This document shows, piece by piece, positions 1 to 6,499 of a stretch of DNA of 19,138 nucleotides. A model generated the notes under the pieces. The model was not told the origin of the DNA. It ran no database searches and saw only the letters and a list, made by a program, of their open reading frames with translations. The stretch is taken from positions 1 to 19,138 of the forward strand of contig JAEZWL010000016.1 in NCBI GenBank assembly GCA_023420245.1, written 5' to 3'. Made by a program: the position numbers and the translations under genes. Position 1 is the first letter of the stretch. Each line of letters starts with the position of its first letter. The stretch comes from Bacillota bacterium (GTDB taxonomy: Bacteria; Bacillota; Clostridia; Oscillospirales; Acutalibacteraceae).

Positions 1-384
1 GTCCCAGGCGGTGTACCCTCTCGCCTCAAAGGTTGCTCTCAACCCGCCGGAAGGAAAGCTGGAGGCATCGGGCTCGCCTTGTGTCAGCTCTTTGCCGGAA
101 AACTCCATAATGACCTTTCCGTTGTCAACCGGGTAAATAAAGCTGTCGTGCTTCTCCGCGGTAATGCCGGTCATTGGCTGGAACCAGTGGGTGAAATGGG
201 GCGCGCCCTTTTCAACCGCCCAATCCTTCATGGCGTTTGCAACAATGTTTGCCACTTGCGGCGCAAGAGGCTTACCCTGTTCTCTGGTTTTTTTCAGAGC
301 CTTGTAGGTATCCTTGGGTAATTTTGCTTTCATAACGGAATCATTAAAAACCATGCTGCCGAAAATTTCAGGAACATTGCTCAT
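1..384 (-). CDS. glnN: Glutamine synthetase type III, N-terminal part (runs off the left edge)
   Basis: This leftward gene encodes the first 128 residues of a type III glutamine synthetase (GSIII), the large (about 700 residue) enzyme that makes glutamine from glutamate, ammonia and ATP in the cytoplasm. The visible protein starts MSNVPEIFGSMVFNDSVMK and contains HFTHWFQPMTGITAEKHDSF and a later GEPDASSFPSGGLR block, which I recognise as the GSIII N-terminal region. The start is the ATG at 384-382, preceded by an AGGGAGTGA ribosome binding site at about 399-391. The rest of the gene, including most of the catalytic region, lies outside the window. It is divergent from a glutamate synthase operon, giving a GS/GOGAT pair. 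Its leader contains a promoter and an attenuator-like terminator, described separately. Confidence 0.93.
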   Translation of the reverse strand, partial: MSNVPEIFGSMVFNDSVMKAKLPKDTYKALKKTREQGKPLAPQVANIVANAMKDWAVEKGAPHFTHWFQPMTGITAEKHDSFIYPVDNGKVIMEFSGKELTQGEPDASSFPSGGLRATFEARGYTAWD

Positions 385-425
385 AATCAGTCACTCCCTA
401 TACAAATTATATAACGAAAGGAATT

Positions 426-463
426 AAAAAAGGCACTATAGGGTCTTTCCCTACAGCGCCTTT
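426..463 (-). terminator. Intrinsic terminator inside the glnN leader (attenuator)
   Basis: Read on the minus strand, AAAGGCGCTGTAGGG (463-449) pairs with CCCTATAGTGCCTTT (443-429) around the 5-nt loop AAAGA. This is a 15-bp stem with two G-U pairs. It is followed by a U tract (431-426). The U tract is only on the glnN-sense strand, so the hairpin is oriented to stop glnN transcripts just after the promoter and before the ribosome binding site. This is the layout of a transcription attenuator. Confidence 0.8.
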
Positions 464-468
464 GCTGT
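453..468 (-). promoter_or_regulatory. Alternative hexaloop hairpin overlapping the glnN leader terminator
   Basis: On the minus strand ACAGC (468-464) pairs with GCTGT (457-453) around the six-base loop AAAGGC. The loop and 3' arm are part of the 5' arm of the terminator, so the two structures exclude each other. A six-base loop with A at position 1 and G at position 4 is the recognition feature of hairpins bound by ANTAR-domain antiterminator proteins, which control nitrogen genes in Clostridia. The usual partner hairpin just upstream is not visible, so the protein assignment is only a hypothesis. Confidence 0.45.
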
Positions 469-477
469 TATGTGCTT

Positions 478-506
478 ATTATAAAGCTATCGTGTGCCGT
501 TGTCAA
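478..506 (-). promoter_or_regulatory. Consensus sigma-A promoter of glnN
   Basis: On the minus strand there is a perfect -35 box TTGACA (506-501), a 17-nt spacer and a perfect -10 box TATAAT (483-478). Transcription should start near 471. This leaves a leader of about 85 nt before the glnN ATG, and the leader contains a terminator. A fully consensus promoter followed at once by a terminator suggests that control acts after initiation. Confidence 0.85.
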
Positions 507-521
507 CTGCCAATATTCAAT

Positions 522-551
522 TTTGCAAGTTTTGATGATAATTCATGCAAA
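522..551. repeat. Bipartite inverted element TTTGCA-N18-TGCAAA, copy 1
   Basis: TTTGCA at 522-527 and its reverse complement TGCAAA at 546-551 are separated by 18 nt. The same arrangement recurs at 593-622. The site lies just upstream of the glnN -35 box and may be an operator shared by the divergent nitrogen genes. Confidence 0.5.
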
Positions 552-592
552 AACAGGCCCGAATACCTAATTTTTATGGAATTTTACACAAG

Positions 593-622
593 TTTGCAAT
601 TTATATGATTTGATCATGCAAA
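593..622. repeat. Bipartite inverted element TTTGCA-N18-TGCAAA, copy 2
   Basis: TTTGCA at 593-598 and TGCAAA at 617-622 have the same 18-nt gap as copy 1 and lie exactly 71 bp from it. Both copies extend to TTTGCAA on the left and TCATGCAAAA on the right, while the centres differ. Conserved ends with a diverged centre fit a protein binding site. This copy sits just upstream of the -35 box of the glutamate synthase promoter. Confidence 0.5.
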
Positions 623-638
623 ACTGTCGTCAAAACTA

Positions 639-667
639 TTGACATTACTCGATAAACAATATATCAT
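639..667 (+). promoter_or_regulatory. Sigma-A promoter of the glutamate synthase operon
   Basis: The -35 box is TTGACA (639-644, consensus), the spacer is 17 nt and the -10 box is TATCAT (662-667, one mismatch). The expected start is near 674, giving a leader of about 108 nt. The -35 box is one arm of the small palindrome GTCAA-N5-TTGAC at 629-643. Confidence 0.75.
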
Positions 668-681
668 AAAAAACGTTACAT

Positions 682-753
682 AATTTCGTGTATTACTGGA
701 TTTTATTGCGAAATTTTAGTTGCTTATTTTGATGGGTTAGAAAAAACATCAAA
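682..753 (+). promoter_or_regulatory. Two inverted repeats in the glutamate synthase operon leader
   Basis: AATTTCG (682-688) pairs with CGAAATT (709-715) across a 20-nt loop. TTTGATG (728-734) pairs with CATCAAA (747-753) across a 12-nt loop. Neither is followed by a U tract, so they are not terminators, and neither has the hexaloop seen in the glnN leader. They lie between the likely transcription start and the AGGGAGG ribosome binding site at 765-771. A role is unproven, because AT-rich leaders produce such repeats by chance. Confidence 0.25.
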
Positions 754-782
754 GATATAATTGCAGGGAGGTTGGTTTTATA

Positions 783-1877
783 ATGCAAAAAGAGGGAGAA
801 ATAAGAATACCTTCGGGCTGCGCCATATCGGGTATCTTTTCACGAACCGGCAAAAAGATGAGCGGTGAGGCGATCATTCAGTCCATTTCCACCATGCACG
901 ACCGGAGCAACGGTTTGGGCGGAGGCTTTGCAGCCTACGGGATTTATCCGCGCAACAAGGACCTTTATGCGTTTCATGTTTTTTACGACAGTGTGCGCGC
1001 GAAGGAAGAGTGCGAAAAGGTTATTATGGCAAACTTCGATGTAACCGTCGCGGAGAAGATTCCGACGCGCGAAATGCCGGAAATTACAGATGAACCTGCA
1101 ATTTGGCGCTATTTTGGTTTGCCCTTCGAGAAATTACTGAAGGACACGCGCCTGGATGAAAAAGAGTTTGTTGCCCGCTGCATTGTAAAAATCAACACGG
1201 AGATTAAGGGTGCCTATGTTTTCTCCAGCGGAAAGAACATGGGCGTGTTCAAAGCGGTCGGCTTCCCGGAGGACGTGGGGCGCTATTACTGCCTGGAAAA
1301 CTACGAGGGCTACTGCTGGACGGCTCACGGCCGTTACCCGACCAACACGCCGGGCTGGTGGGGCGGAGCGCACCCGTTCGCGATGCTGGATTATTCCATC
1401 GTACATAACGGTGAAATTTCATCCTACGACGCGAACCGCCGTTTCATCGAAATGTTCGGCTACAAATGTACCCTGCTGACCGATACCGAGGTAATTACTT
1501 ATATTATTGATTATCTGAACAGAAAGCGAAAGCTCAGCCTGAACGAGATCGCGGAGGTAATCGCGGCGCCGTTCTGGAGCGAGATTGATAAAATGCCGGA
1601 GGATAAGAGAAAAAGGCTGACTTATCTTCGCAATACGTTTTCCAGTCTCCTCATTACAGGCCCGTTCTCCATCCTGCTCGGCTTCAGCGGCGGAATGATG
1701 GCTCTGAATGACCGCTTGAAGCTGCGCTCCATGGTAGTCGGCGAAAAAGACGATATGACCTATGTAGCCAGCGAGGAATGCGCGATTCGGATCATTGAGC
1801 CGAACCCGACGAGAGTATGGTCGCCCAAGGGCGGCGAGCCTGTCATTGTGACACTGGATAAGGGGGTAGATGCATAA
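783..1877 (+). CDS. Glutamate synthase, class II glutamine amidotransferase subunit
   Basis: This 364-residue cytoplasmic protein is the glutaminase component of a split glutamate synthase: it releases ammonia from glutamine for the FMN synthase subunit. Class II amidotransferase marks are GRYPTN (183-188), HNGEI (208-212) and TDTEV (233-237). The nucleophile should be an N-terminal cysteine after processing. Here the only suitable residue is Cys13 in PSGCAISGIFSRTG, so removal of a 12-residue propeptide is implied. The ATG at 783 has AGGGAGG at 765-771, and no start codon exists that would put the cysteine directly after Met. It is the first gene of a five-gene operon, and its TAA overlaps the next ATG by one base (TAATG). 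It has no FMN domain, in contrast to classical bacterial GltB, which is one large fused protein. Confidence 0.9.
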   Translation: MQKEGEIRIPSGCAISGIFSRTGKKMSGEAIIQSISTMHDRSNGLGGGFAAYGIYPRNKDLYAFHVFYDSVRAKEECEKVIMANFDVTVAEKIPTREMPEITDEPAIWRYFGLPFEKLLKDTRLDEKEFVARCIVKINTEIKGAYVFSSGKNMGVFKAVGFPEDVGRYYCLENYEGYCWTAHGRYPTNTPGWWGGAHPFAMLDYSIVHNGEISSYDANRRFIEMFGYKCTLLTDTEVITYIIDYLNRKRKLSLNEIAEVIAAPFWSEIDKMPEDKRKRLTYLRNTFSSLLITGPFSILLGFSGGMMALNDRLKLRSMVVGEKDDMTYVASEECAIRIIEPNPTRVWSPKGGEPVIVTLDKGVDA

Positions 1878-3385
1878 TGGCTATTGATTATATATATCCT
1901 GAATATGAAGTAGTCCGGAACCCGCAGCGCTGTATCGCCTGCCGCGTGTGCGAACGTCAGTGCGCGAACGAGGTACACTCCTACGACGCGGACCTGAACC
2001 TGATGAAAAGCGACGATTCCCAATGCGTGGATTGCCAGCGCTGCGTTTCCCTGTGCCCGACCCATGCGCTGAAGATTGTTAAGTCGGATCACACCTTTCG
2101 GACGAACGCGAACTGGTCGAAGGAAACGATTACCGAGCTTTACAAGCAGGCCAGCTCCGGCGGCATGCTGCTATCCTCCATGGGCAATCCGAAGGAATAC
2201 CCGGTTTACTGGGATAAGATTCTGATTAACGCCTCTCAGGTTACCAACCCGTCCATCGACCCGCTTCGCGAGCCCATGGAAACCAGAACTTTTCTGGGTA
2301 AGAGCCCCGAGACAATCGAGCGCAATCCGGATGGCACCATTGCCACCGACAATTTACCCCCGAACCTGAAATTATCCGTTCCGATTATGTTCTCGGCAAT
2401 GAGCTATGGCTCTATCAGCTACAACGCGCATGAGAGCCTTGCCCGCGCCTCCAAGGAGCTCGGAATTTACTATAATACCGGAGAAGGCGGACTTCACGAG
2501 GATTTCTACCAATACGGCCCGAACACCATTGTTCAGGTAGCATCCGGACGCTTCGGCGTGCATAAGGATTACCTGGAGGCGGGCGCGGCAATCGAAATTA
2601 AAATCGGGCAGGGAGCGAAGCCGGGCATCGGCGGACACCTTCCCGGCGCGAAGATCGTCGGCGACGTTTCCCGCACCCGAATGATTCCGGAAGGCTCCGA
2701 CGCGATTTCTCCGGCGCCCCATCACGATATTTACTCTATTGAGGATTTGCGCCAGCTTGTTTACTCCTTAAAGGAAGCGACCAACTATAAAAAGCCCGTC
2801 ATTGTGAAGATCGCGGCGGTTCACAATGTAGCCGCCATCGCCAGCGGCATTGCCCGCAGCGGTGCGGATATCATCGCCATCGACGGCTACCGCGGCGGCA
2901 CCGGCGCGGCGCCTACCCGCATCCGCGACAATGTGGGTATCCCGATTGAGCTTGCTCTCGCGTCAGTCGATGAGCGTCTCCGCCAGGAAAATATTCGCAA
3001 CAATGTTTCTGTCGTCGTCGGCGGCAGCATCCGCAACTCTGCGGATATCGTCAAGGCAATCGCGCTCGGCGCGGACGCGGTCTATATCGGCACCGCCGCG
3101 CTGCTCGCGCTTGGGTGCCACCTCTGCCGCACCTGCCAGGCCGGTAAATGCAACTGGGGTATCGCAACCCAGCGACCGGACCTTGTCAAGCGCCTGAACC
3201 CCGATATCGGCTACAAACGTCTGGTCAACCTCGTTTCCGCCTGGCAGCACGAAATCATGGAAATGATGGGCGGAATGGGAATTAACTCGATTGAAGCGCT
3301 CCGGGGCAATCGCCTTATGCTGCGCGGTATCGGTTTAAACGAGAAAGAGCTTGAGATCCTCGGAATCAAGCATGCGGGGGAATAA
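1877..3385 (+). CDS. Glutamate synthase, FMN-binding synthase subunit with N-terminal ferredoxin domain
   Basis: This 502-residue subunit is the catalytic core that turns 2-oxoglutarate and ammonia into glutamate. Residues 10-70 form a ferredoxin module with two [4Fe-4S] motifs (Cys19/22/25/29 and Cys50/53/56/60). Residues of about 95-490 are the glutamate synthase barrel, with PIMFSAMSYGSIS, GQGAKPGIGGHLPG, ISPAPHHDIYS, AIDGYRGGTGAAP and VVVGGSIRNSADIVKA. Cys414, Cys420 and Cys425 in GCHLCRTCQAGKCNWGIATQ have the C-x5-C-x4-C spacing of the [3Fe-4S] cluster. The layout matches the archaeal-type glutamate synthase, where amidotransferase and GXGXG domains are separate genes. The ATG overlaps the stop of the upstream gene, so translation is probably coupled. 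The next gene starts 3 nt after the stop. Confidence 0.95.
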   Translation: MAIDYIYPEYEVVRNPQRCIACRVCERQCANEVHSYDADLNLMKSDDSQCVDCQRCVSLCPTHALKIVKSDHTFRTNANWSKETITELYKQASSGGMLLSSMGNPKEYPVYWDKILINASQVTNPSIDPLREPMETRTFLGKSPETIERNPDGTIATDNLPPNLKLSVPIMFSAMSYGSISYNAHESLARASKELGIYYNTGEGGLHEDFYQYGPNTIVQVASGRFGVHKDYLEAGAAIEIKIGQGAKPGIGGHLPGAKIVGDVSRTRMIPEGSDAISPAPHHDIYSIEDLRQLVYSLKEATNYKKPVIVKIAAVHNVAAIASGIARSGADIIAIDGYRGGTGAAPTRIRDNVGIPIELALASVDERLRQENIRNNVSVVVGGSIRNSADIVKAIALGADAVYIGTAALLALGCHLCRTCQAGKCNWGIATQRPDLVKRLNPDIGYKRLVNLVSAWQHEIMEMMGGMGINSIEALRGNRLMLRGIGLNEKELEILGIKHAGE

Positions 3386-3388
3386 AAG

Positions 3389-3820
3389 ATGAAACGTGTT
3401 TATGTGAATGAGAAATGGTGTCTCGGCTGTCATCTTTGCGAGTATAACTGTGCTTTTGCCAACTCCGGCTGTGACGACATGGTAAAAGCGCTGAAAGACG
3501 TTAAAATTCATCCCAGAATACAAATCGAGGAAGGGCAGGGCATCAACTTTGCCGTTTCCTGCCGCCACTGTGAAGAACCGCTTTGCGTAAAGAGCTGCAT
3601 CACCGGCGCGCTCAGCGTGAAGGACGGCGTGATTTCTGTCAATAAGGATAAATGCGTAGGCTGCTACACCTGCATTCTGGTATGCCCCTTCGGCGCGGTA
3701 ATGCCGGGAAGCGACGGCAGTGTCATTCAAAAATGCGAGCTTTGCACCAACAATTCCTGCGGGGAGCCAGCCTGTGTAACCGGCTGCCCGAACAGTGCAC
3801 TCGTATTTGAGGAGAGGTGA
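3389..3820 (+). CDS. Four-cluster ferredoxin subunit of the split glutamate synthase
   Basis: This 143-residue iron-sulfur protein resembles the electron-transfer subunits of the HycB/DmsB type. It carries four cysteine groups: Cys11/14/17/21, Cys58/61/66/70, Cys89/92/95/99, and Cys116/119/129/133 with an extra Cys124. This suggests up to four [4Fe-4S] clusters. It has no signal peptide or membrane segment, so it is cytoplasmic. It lies between the FMN synthase gene (3-nt gap) and the FAD oxidoreductase gene, which suggests that it passes electrons from the flavoprotein or from free ferredoxin to the synthase. The start is the ATG at 3389, with GGGGGAA just upstream. Confidence 0.88.
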   Translation: MKRVYVNEKWCLGCHLCEYNCAFANSGCDDMVKALKDVKIHPRIQIEEGQGINFAVSCRHCEEPLCVKSCITGALSVKDGVISVNKDKCVGCYTCILVCPFGAVMPGSDGSVIQKCELCTNNSCGEPACVTGCPNSALVFEER

Positions 3821-3825
3821 GCAGA

Positions 3826-5058
3826 ATGAACTATGTAATAATCGGAAACTCAGCCGCGGCGGTCGGCTGTATCGAGGGAATCCGCTCGGTTGATAAAACC
3901 GGTGGGATTACGGTGATTTCCAACGAGCCGTATCACGTATATTCCCGCCCGCTCATATCCTACCTGATTTACGGCAAAACGGACGAACAGCGCATGAAAT
4001 ACCGTCCCGACAGCTTTTATCAGGATAACAGCGTTACGCTCATGGCAGATACGAATGTAACAAAGGTTGACTATGAGCGCAAAAAGGTGATGGTTGACCC
4101 CGGCGAGCCCGTGGCATTCGACAAGCTTCTGTTCGCGACCGGTTCTTCTCCCTTTGTGCCGCCGATGGCTGGCTTGGATGAAATACAGCAGAAATTCTCC
4201 TTTATGAAGCTGGATGACGCAAAAGCGCTTCAGACCGCGATCAATCCGGAAAGCCGCGTGCTGATTATCGGCGCGGGACTAATCGGACTTAAGTGTGCGG
4301 AGGGAATTTTAAATAAGGTCAAAAGCATAACGGTAGTCGATCTTGCTCCGCGTATTCTGCCGAGTATTCTTGATGAAACAGGCTCCGAGATGATGCAGAA
4401 GCATATCGAGAGCAAGGGTGTGAAATTCATCCTGAGCAACAGCGTTGCCCAGTTCCACAAGGATTCCGCCGAGCTGAAAAGCGGCGAAAAGCTCAATTTT
4501 GATGTTCTGGTGCTTGCCGTTGGCGTCCGCCCGAATACAAAGCTTGCCGCCGACATCGGCTGCAAGGTGAATAAGGGGATCCTTTCGGATGACCACTGCG
4601 CGACCAACCTCGACGGCGTTTATGCCGCCGGCGATTGCAGTGAGAGCTACGATATTACGGACGATACCTACCGCGTGCTTGCTTTGTGGCCGAACGCCTA
4701 TATGCAGGGCGAAACTGCCGGTATCGATATGGCCGGAGGCAAGAAGGTTTACGATAAAGCAATCCCGATGAATGCAATCGGCTTTTTTGGTTTACATATC
4801 ATTACAGCCGGCAGCTACACAGGGGAAGCCTATACGGTGAAGACCGACAGCGCTTATAAAAAGCTTGTAACGAAGGATAATCTTTTAAAGGGCTTTATCC
4901 TGATTGGTGAAATCGCCAGAGCCGGTATTTACACTTCCCTGATTCGTGAAAGGACTCCGCTCGATACGGTTGATTTTGAGCTGATTAAGGAAAAGCCGCA
5001 GCTCATAGCATTTGCCGCGAAGGAGAGAGCCGTTAAGCTTGGAGGTGCCAAAGCATGA
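3826..5058 (+). CDS. FAD-dependent NAD(P) oxidoreductase subunit of the split glutamate synthase
   Basis: This 410-residue flavoprotein belongs to the pyridine nucleotide-disulfide oxidoreductase (NADH oxidase-like) superfamily and probably supplies electrons to the glutamate synthase. The N-terminal FAD fold starts MNYVIIGNSAAAVG, where the usual GxGxxG is GNSAAA. A second nucleotide-binding fold has IIGAGLIG (about 149-154), and the FAD site VYAAGDCSES is at about 266-275. I chose the ATG at 3826 over the in-frame GTG at 3817. The GTG lies inside the ribosome binding site GGAGAGGTGAG, and the ATG gives a normal Rossmann N terminus. The 3' end overlaps the next gene by 4 nt (ATGA). It lacks the C-terminal dimerisation cysteines typical of disulfide reductases. 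Confidence 0.85.
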   Translation: MNYVIIGNSAAAVGCIEGIRSVDKTGGITVISNEPYHVYSRPLISYLIYGKTDEQRMKYRPDSFYQDNSVTLMADTNVTKVDYERKKVMVDPGEPVAFDKLLFATGSSPFVPPMAGLDEIQQKFSFMKLDDAKALQTAINPESRVLIIGAGLIGLKCAEGILNKVKSITVVDLAPRILPSILDETGSEMMQKHIESKGVKFILSNSVAQFHKDSAELKSGEKLNFDVLVLAVGVRPNTKLAADIGCKVNKGILSDDHCATNLDGVYAAGDCSESYDITDDTYRVLALWPNAYMQGETAGIDMAGGKKVYDKAIPMNAIGFFGLHIITAGSYTGEAYTVKTDSAYKKLVTKDNLLKGFILIGEIARAGIYTSLIRERTPLDTVDFELIKEKPQLIAFAAKERAVKLGGAKA

Positions 5059-5777
5059 ACATCAATGCCAAAGATATGGATTTTATCCAGTTGAATAACG
5101 AAGTTCGCAATACGCCGGAGGAAGAAATTATCATCGATAACTGTAACGGTCAGCGTTATATTGCATCCGGTATGGGCAAAAAACACATGACCATCAACGG
5201 TGTTCCGGGGAATGATCTGGGCTGTTACCTTAACGGCGCCACTATCCGGGTTAAAAGCAACGCGCAGGATGCAACCGGCGATACGATGAACGAGGGCACC
5301 ATTATCATCGAGGGCTCCAGCGGCGACGCCACCGGTTACGCAATGCGCGGCGGCAAGATTTTTGTGAGGGACAACGCGGGTTACCGTGCCGGAATTCACA
5401 TGAAGGCCTATCAGACTCACCATCCCCTCGTGGTGATCGGCGGGGAAGCGGGGTGCTTTTTGGGCGAGTACCAGGCCGGCGGAACCATCATCGTGCTTGG
5501 CCTCAATTCTCAGAAAAAAATCCCGGTCGGCGCCTTCTGCGGTACCGGAATGCATGGCGGCAGGATGTACCTTCGCTGTGAGGAGCTTCCCTCCGACCTT
5601 CCGAAGCAGGTTCAGGCAGCCAGCGCAACTCCGGAGGATATGGCGGCAATCGACGCTTATCTCGAGGAGTTCTGCCAGACCTTCGGCATCAGCAAGCAGG
5701 AAGTGCTTTCGAAGCATTTCTTTGTTTTAACGCCGAATACCAAGAATCCGTACAAAGCGTTGTACACGGCAAACTAA
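5055..5777 (+). CDS. Glutamate synthase GXGXG beta-helix subunit
   Basis: This 240-residue protein is the separate form of the C-terminal GXGXG domain of glutamate synthase, a right-handed beta-helix with a structural role. The glycine repeats are clear at about residues 45-180: NGVPGNDLGCYLNGATIRV, GDTMNEGTIIIEGSSGDATG, GYAMRGGKIFVRDNAGYRAG, and GTGMHGGRMYLR near the end. The ATG overlaps the stop of the oxidoreductase gene (ATGA) and is preceded by GGAGG at about 5041-5045. It is the last gene of the operon, and a strong terminator follows 14 nt later. Confidence 0.92.
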   Translation: MNINAKDMDFIQLNNEVRNTPEEEIIIDNCNGQRYIASGMGKKHMTINGVPGNDLGCYLNGATIRVKSNAQDATGDTMNEGTIIIEGSSGDATGYAMRGGKIFVRDNAGYRAGIHMKAYQTHHPLVVIGGEAGCFLGEYQAGGTIIVLGLNSQKKIPVGAFCGTGMHGGRMYLRCEELPSDLPKQVQAASATPEDMAAIDAYLEEFCQTFGISKQEVLSKHFFVLTPNTKNPYKALYTAN

Positions 5778-5791
5778 ACAAACAGGATAAG

Positions 5792-5818
5792 AGTGGGGCA
5801 GAAATGCTCCACTTTTTC
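5792..5818 (+). terminator. Intrinsic terminator of the glutamate synthase operon
   Basis: AGTGGGGC (5792-5799) pairs with GCTCCACT (5806-5813) around a 6-nt loop, giving 8 bp with one G-U pair. A run of T follows (5813-5817). It lies 14 nt after the last stop codon of the operon. Confidence 0.88.
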
Positions 5819-5870
5819 TGTGTTAGAATAATATTGAATTTTCATATTTTTAATTATATAGAGTTCTGTC

Positions 5871-5899
5871 TTGCAAGCTTAGTCAGTTTGTATTATAAT
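5871..5899 (+). promoter_or_regulatory. Predicted promoter of the CrtO-like and cohesin-like gene pair
   Basis: TTGCAA (5871-5876), a 17-nt spacer and TATAAT (5894-5899) predict a start near 5906. That is about 44 nt before the ATG at 5950, which has GGGAGGG at 5938-5943. A second TATAAT at 5924-5929 has no good -35 box and would start transcription too close to the ribosome binding site. Confidence 0.6.
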
Positions 5900-5949
5900 A
5901 TTATAAATTTGTGATTTACGACATATAATACATTCAGGGAGGGAATTGA

Positions 5950-6465
5950 ATGCTGAAAAATCTTTCATTTGTGAATATGTTCATGTGGAACCTCCTGATT
6001 ATCGGTCTTTGGCATGTTATCGTTTTTTTACTGTGTGTAAAGCTGCCGCATTCGGTATACAGCCCGGAGAAGGAACGGTTTGCGCCTAGAACATGGGAGC
6101 ATGGCGGTCGGTGGTACAGAGACAAATTAAAAATACAGCTATGGAAAGATAGGGTTCCGCAGCATATCGGCAAGGACGGCTTTTCAAAGGAGCACCTGAC
6201 CGATATGTCGATAGATTATTTGGATGAATTTATTCTGGAAACCTGCCGCGGCGAGTGGATGCACATGAAAAATTGCATCTGCGTAGTAGTTACCCTGCTG
6301 ATTAACCCGCTTATGGTCGGTTTGGTTTTTTCGTTTCTGATTTTATTGGGAAACGCGCCGTTTGCCGTTATTCAGCGCTACAACCGTTTCCGTTTGGAAA
6401 TTCTTCGTAAAAAGCGTCTTCGCGATCTGCAGTCAGCCGGCATGGCAAATACCGTAACGGCTTAA
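5950..6465 (+). CDS. Small membrane protein, CrtO-type (glycosyl-diaponeurosporenoate acyltransferase) family
   Basis: This 171-residue protein has a membrane segment at about 10-31 and a second hydrophobic stretch at about 109-138. The conserved-looking parts are ETCRGEWMH (97-105) and NAPFAVIQRYNRFRLE (135-150), followed by a basic tail. This pattern recalls the CrtO acyltransferase family, whose Staphylococcus aureus member adds the fatty acid in staphyloxanthin synthesis. Homologues are common in Firmicutes that make no carotenoids, and no carotenoid gene is visible here, so the substrate is unknown. The family call is from memory of motifs and is moderately secure. The gene is followed 34 nt later by a secreted surface protein and probably shares its transcript, suggesting an envelope role. 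Confidence 0.6.
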   Translation: MLKNLSFVNMFMWNLLIIGLWHVIVFLLCVKLPHSVYSPEKERFAPRTWEHGGRWYRDKLKIQLWKDRVPQHIGKDGFSKEHLTDMSIDYLDEFILETCRGEWMHMKNCICVVVTLLINPLMVGLVFSFLILLGNAPFAVIQRYNRFRLEILRKKRLRDLQSAGMANTVTA

Positions 6466-6499
6466 GAAGAGTTCAGTGGTAATAGAGGGAGGACAAGCA

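Noticed and set aside
79..321. Plus-strand open frame of 80 codons near the left edge
   Set aside because: It lies entirely opposite the glnN coding frame, whose translation clearly matches type III glutamine synthetase, and it has no ribosome binding site.
501..644. GlnR/TnrA site (TGTNA-N7-TNACA) in the glnN/glutamate synthase intergenic region
   Set aside because: TGTC and GACA halves are present (for example 625-644), but the spacing does not fit the 17-bp consensus.
728..753. ANTAR-type hairpin in the glutamate synthase leader
   Set aside because: The loop is 12 nt instead of six, and no terminator overlaps it.
4929..5717. Long minus-strand open frame of 262 codons
   Set aside because: It is antisense to the GXGXG subunit and the end of the oxidoreductase gene, both well supported. 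Its length reflects codon bias on the other strand.
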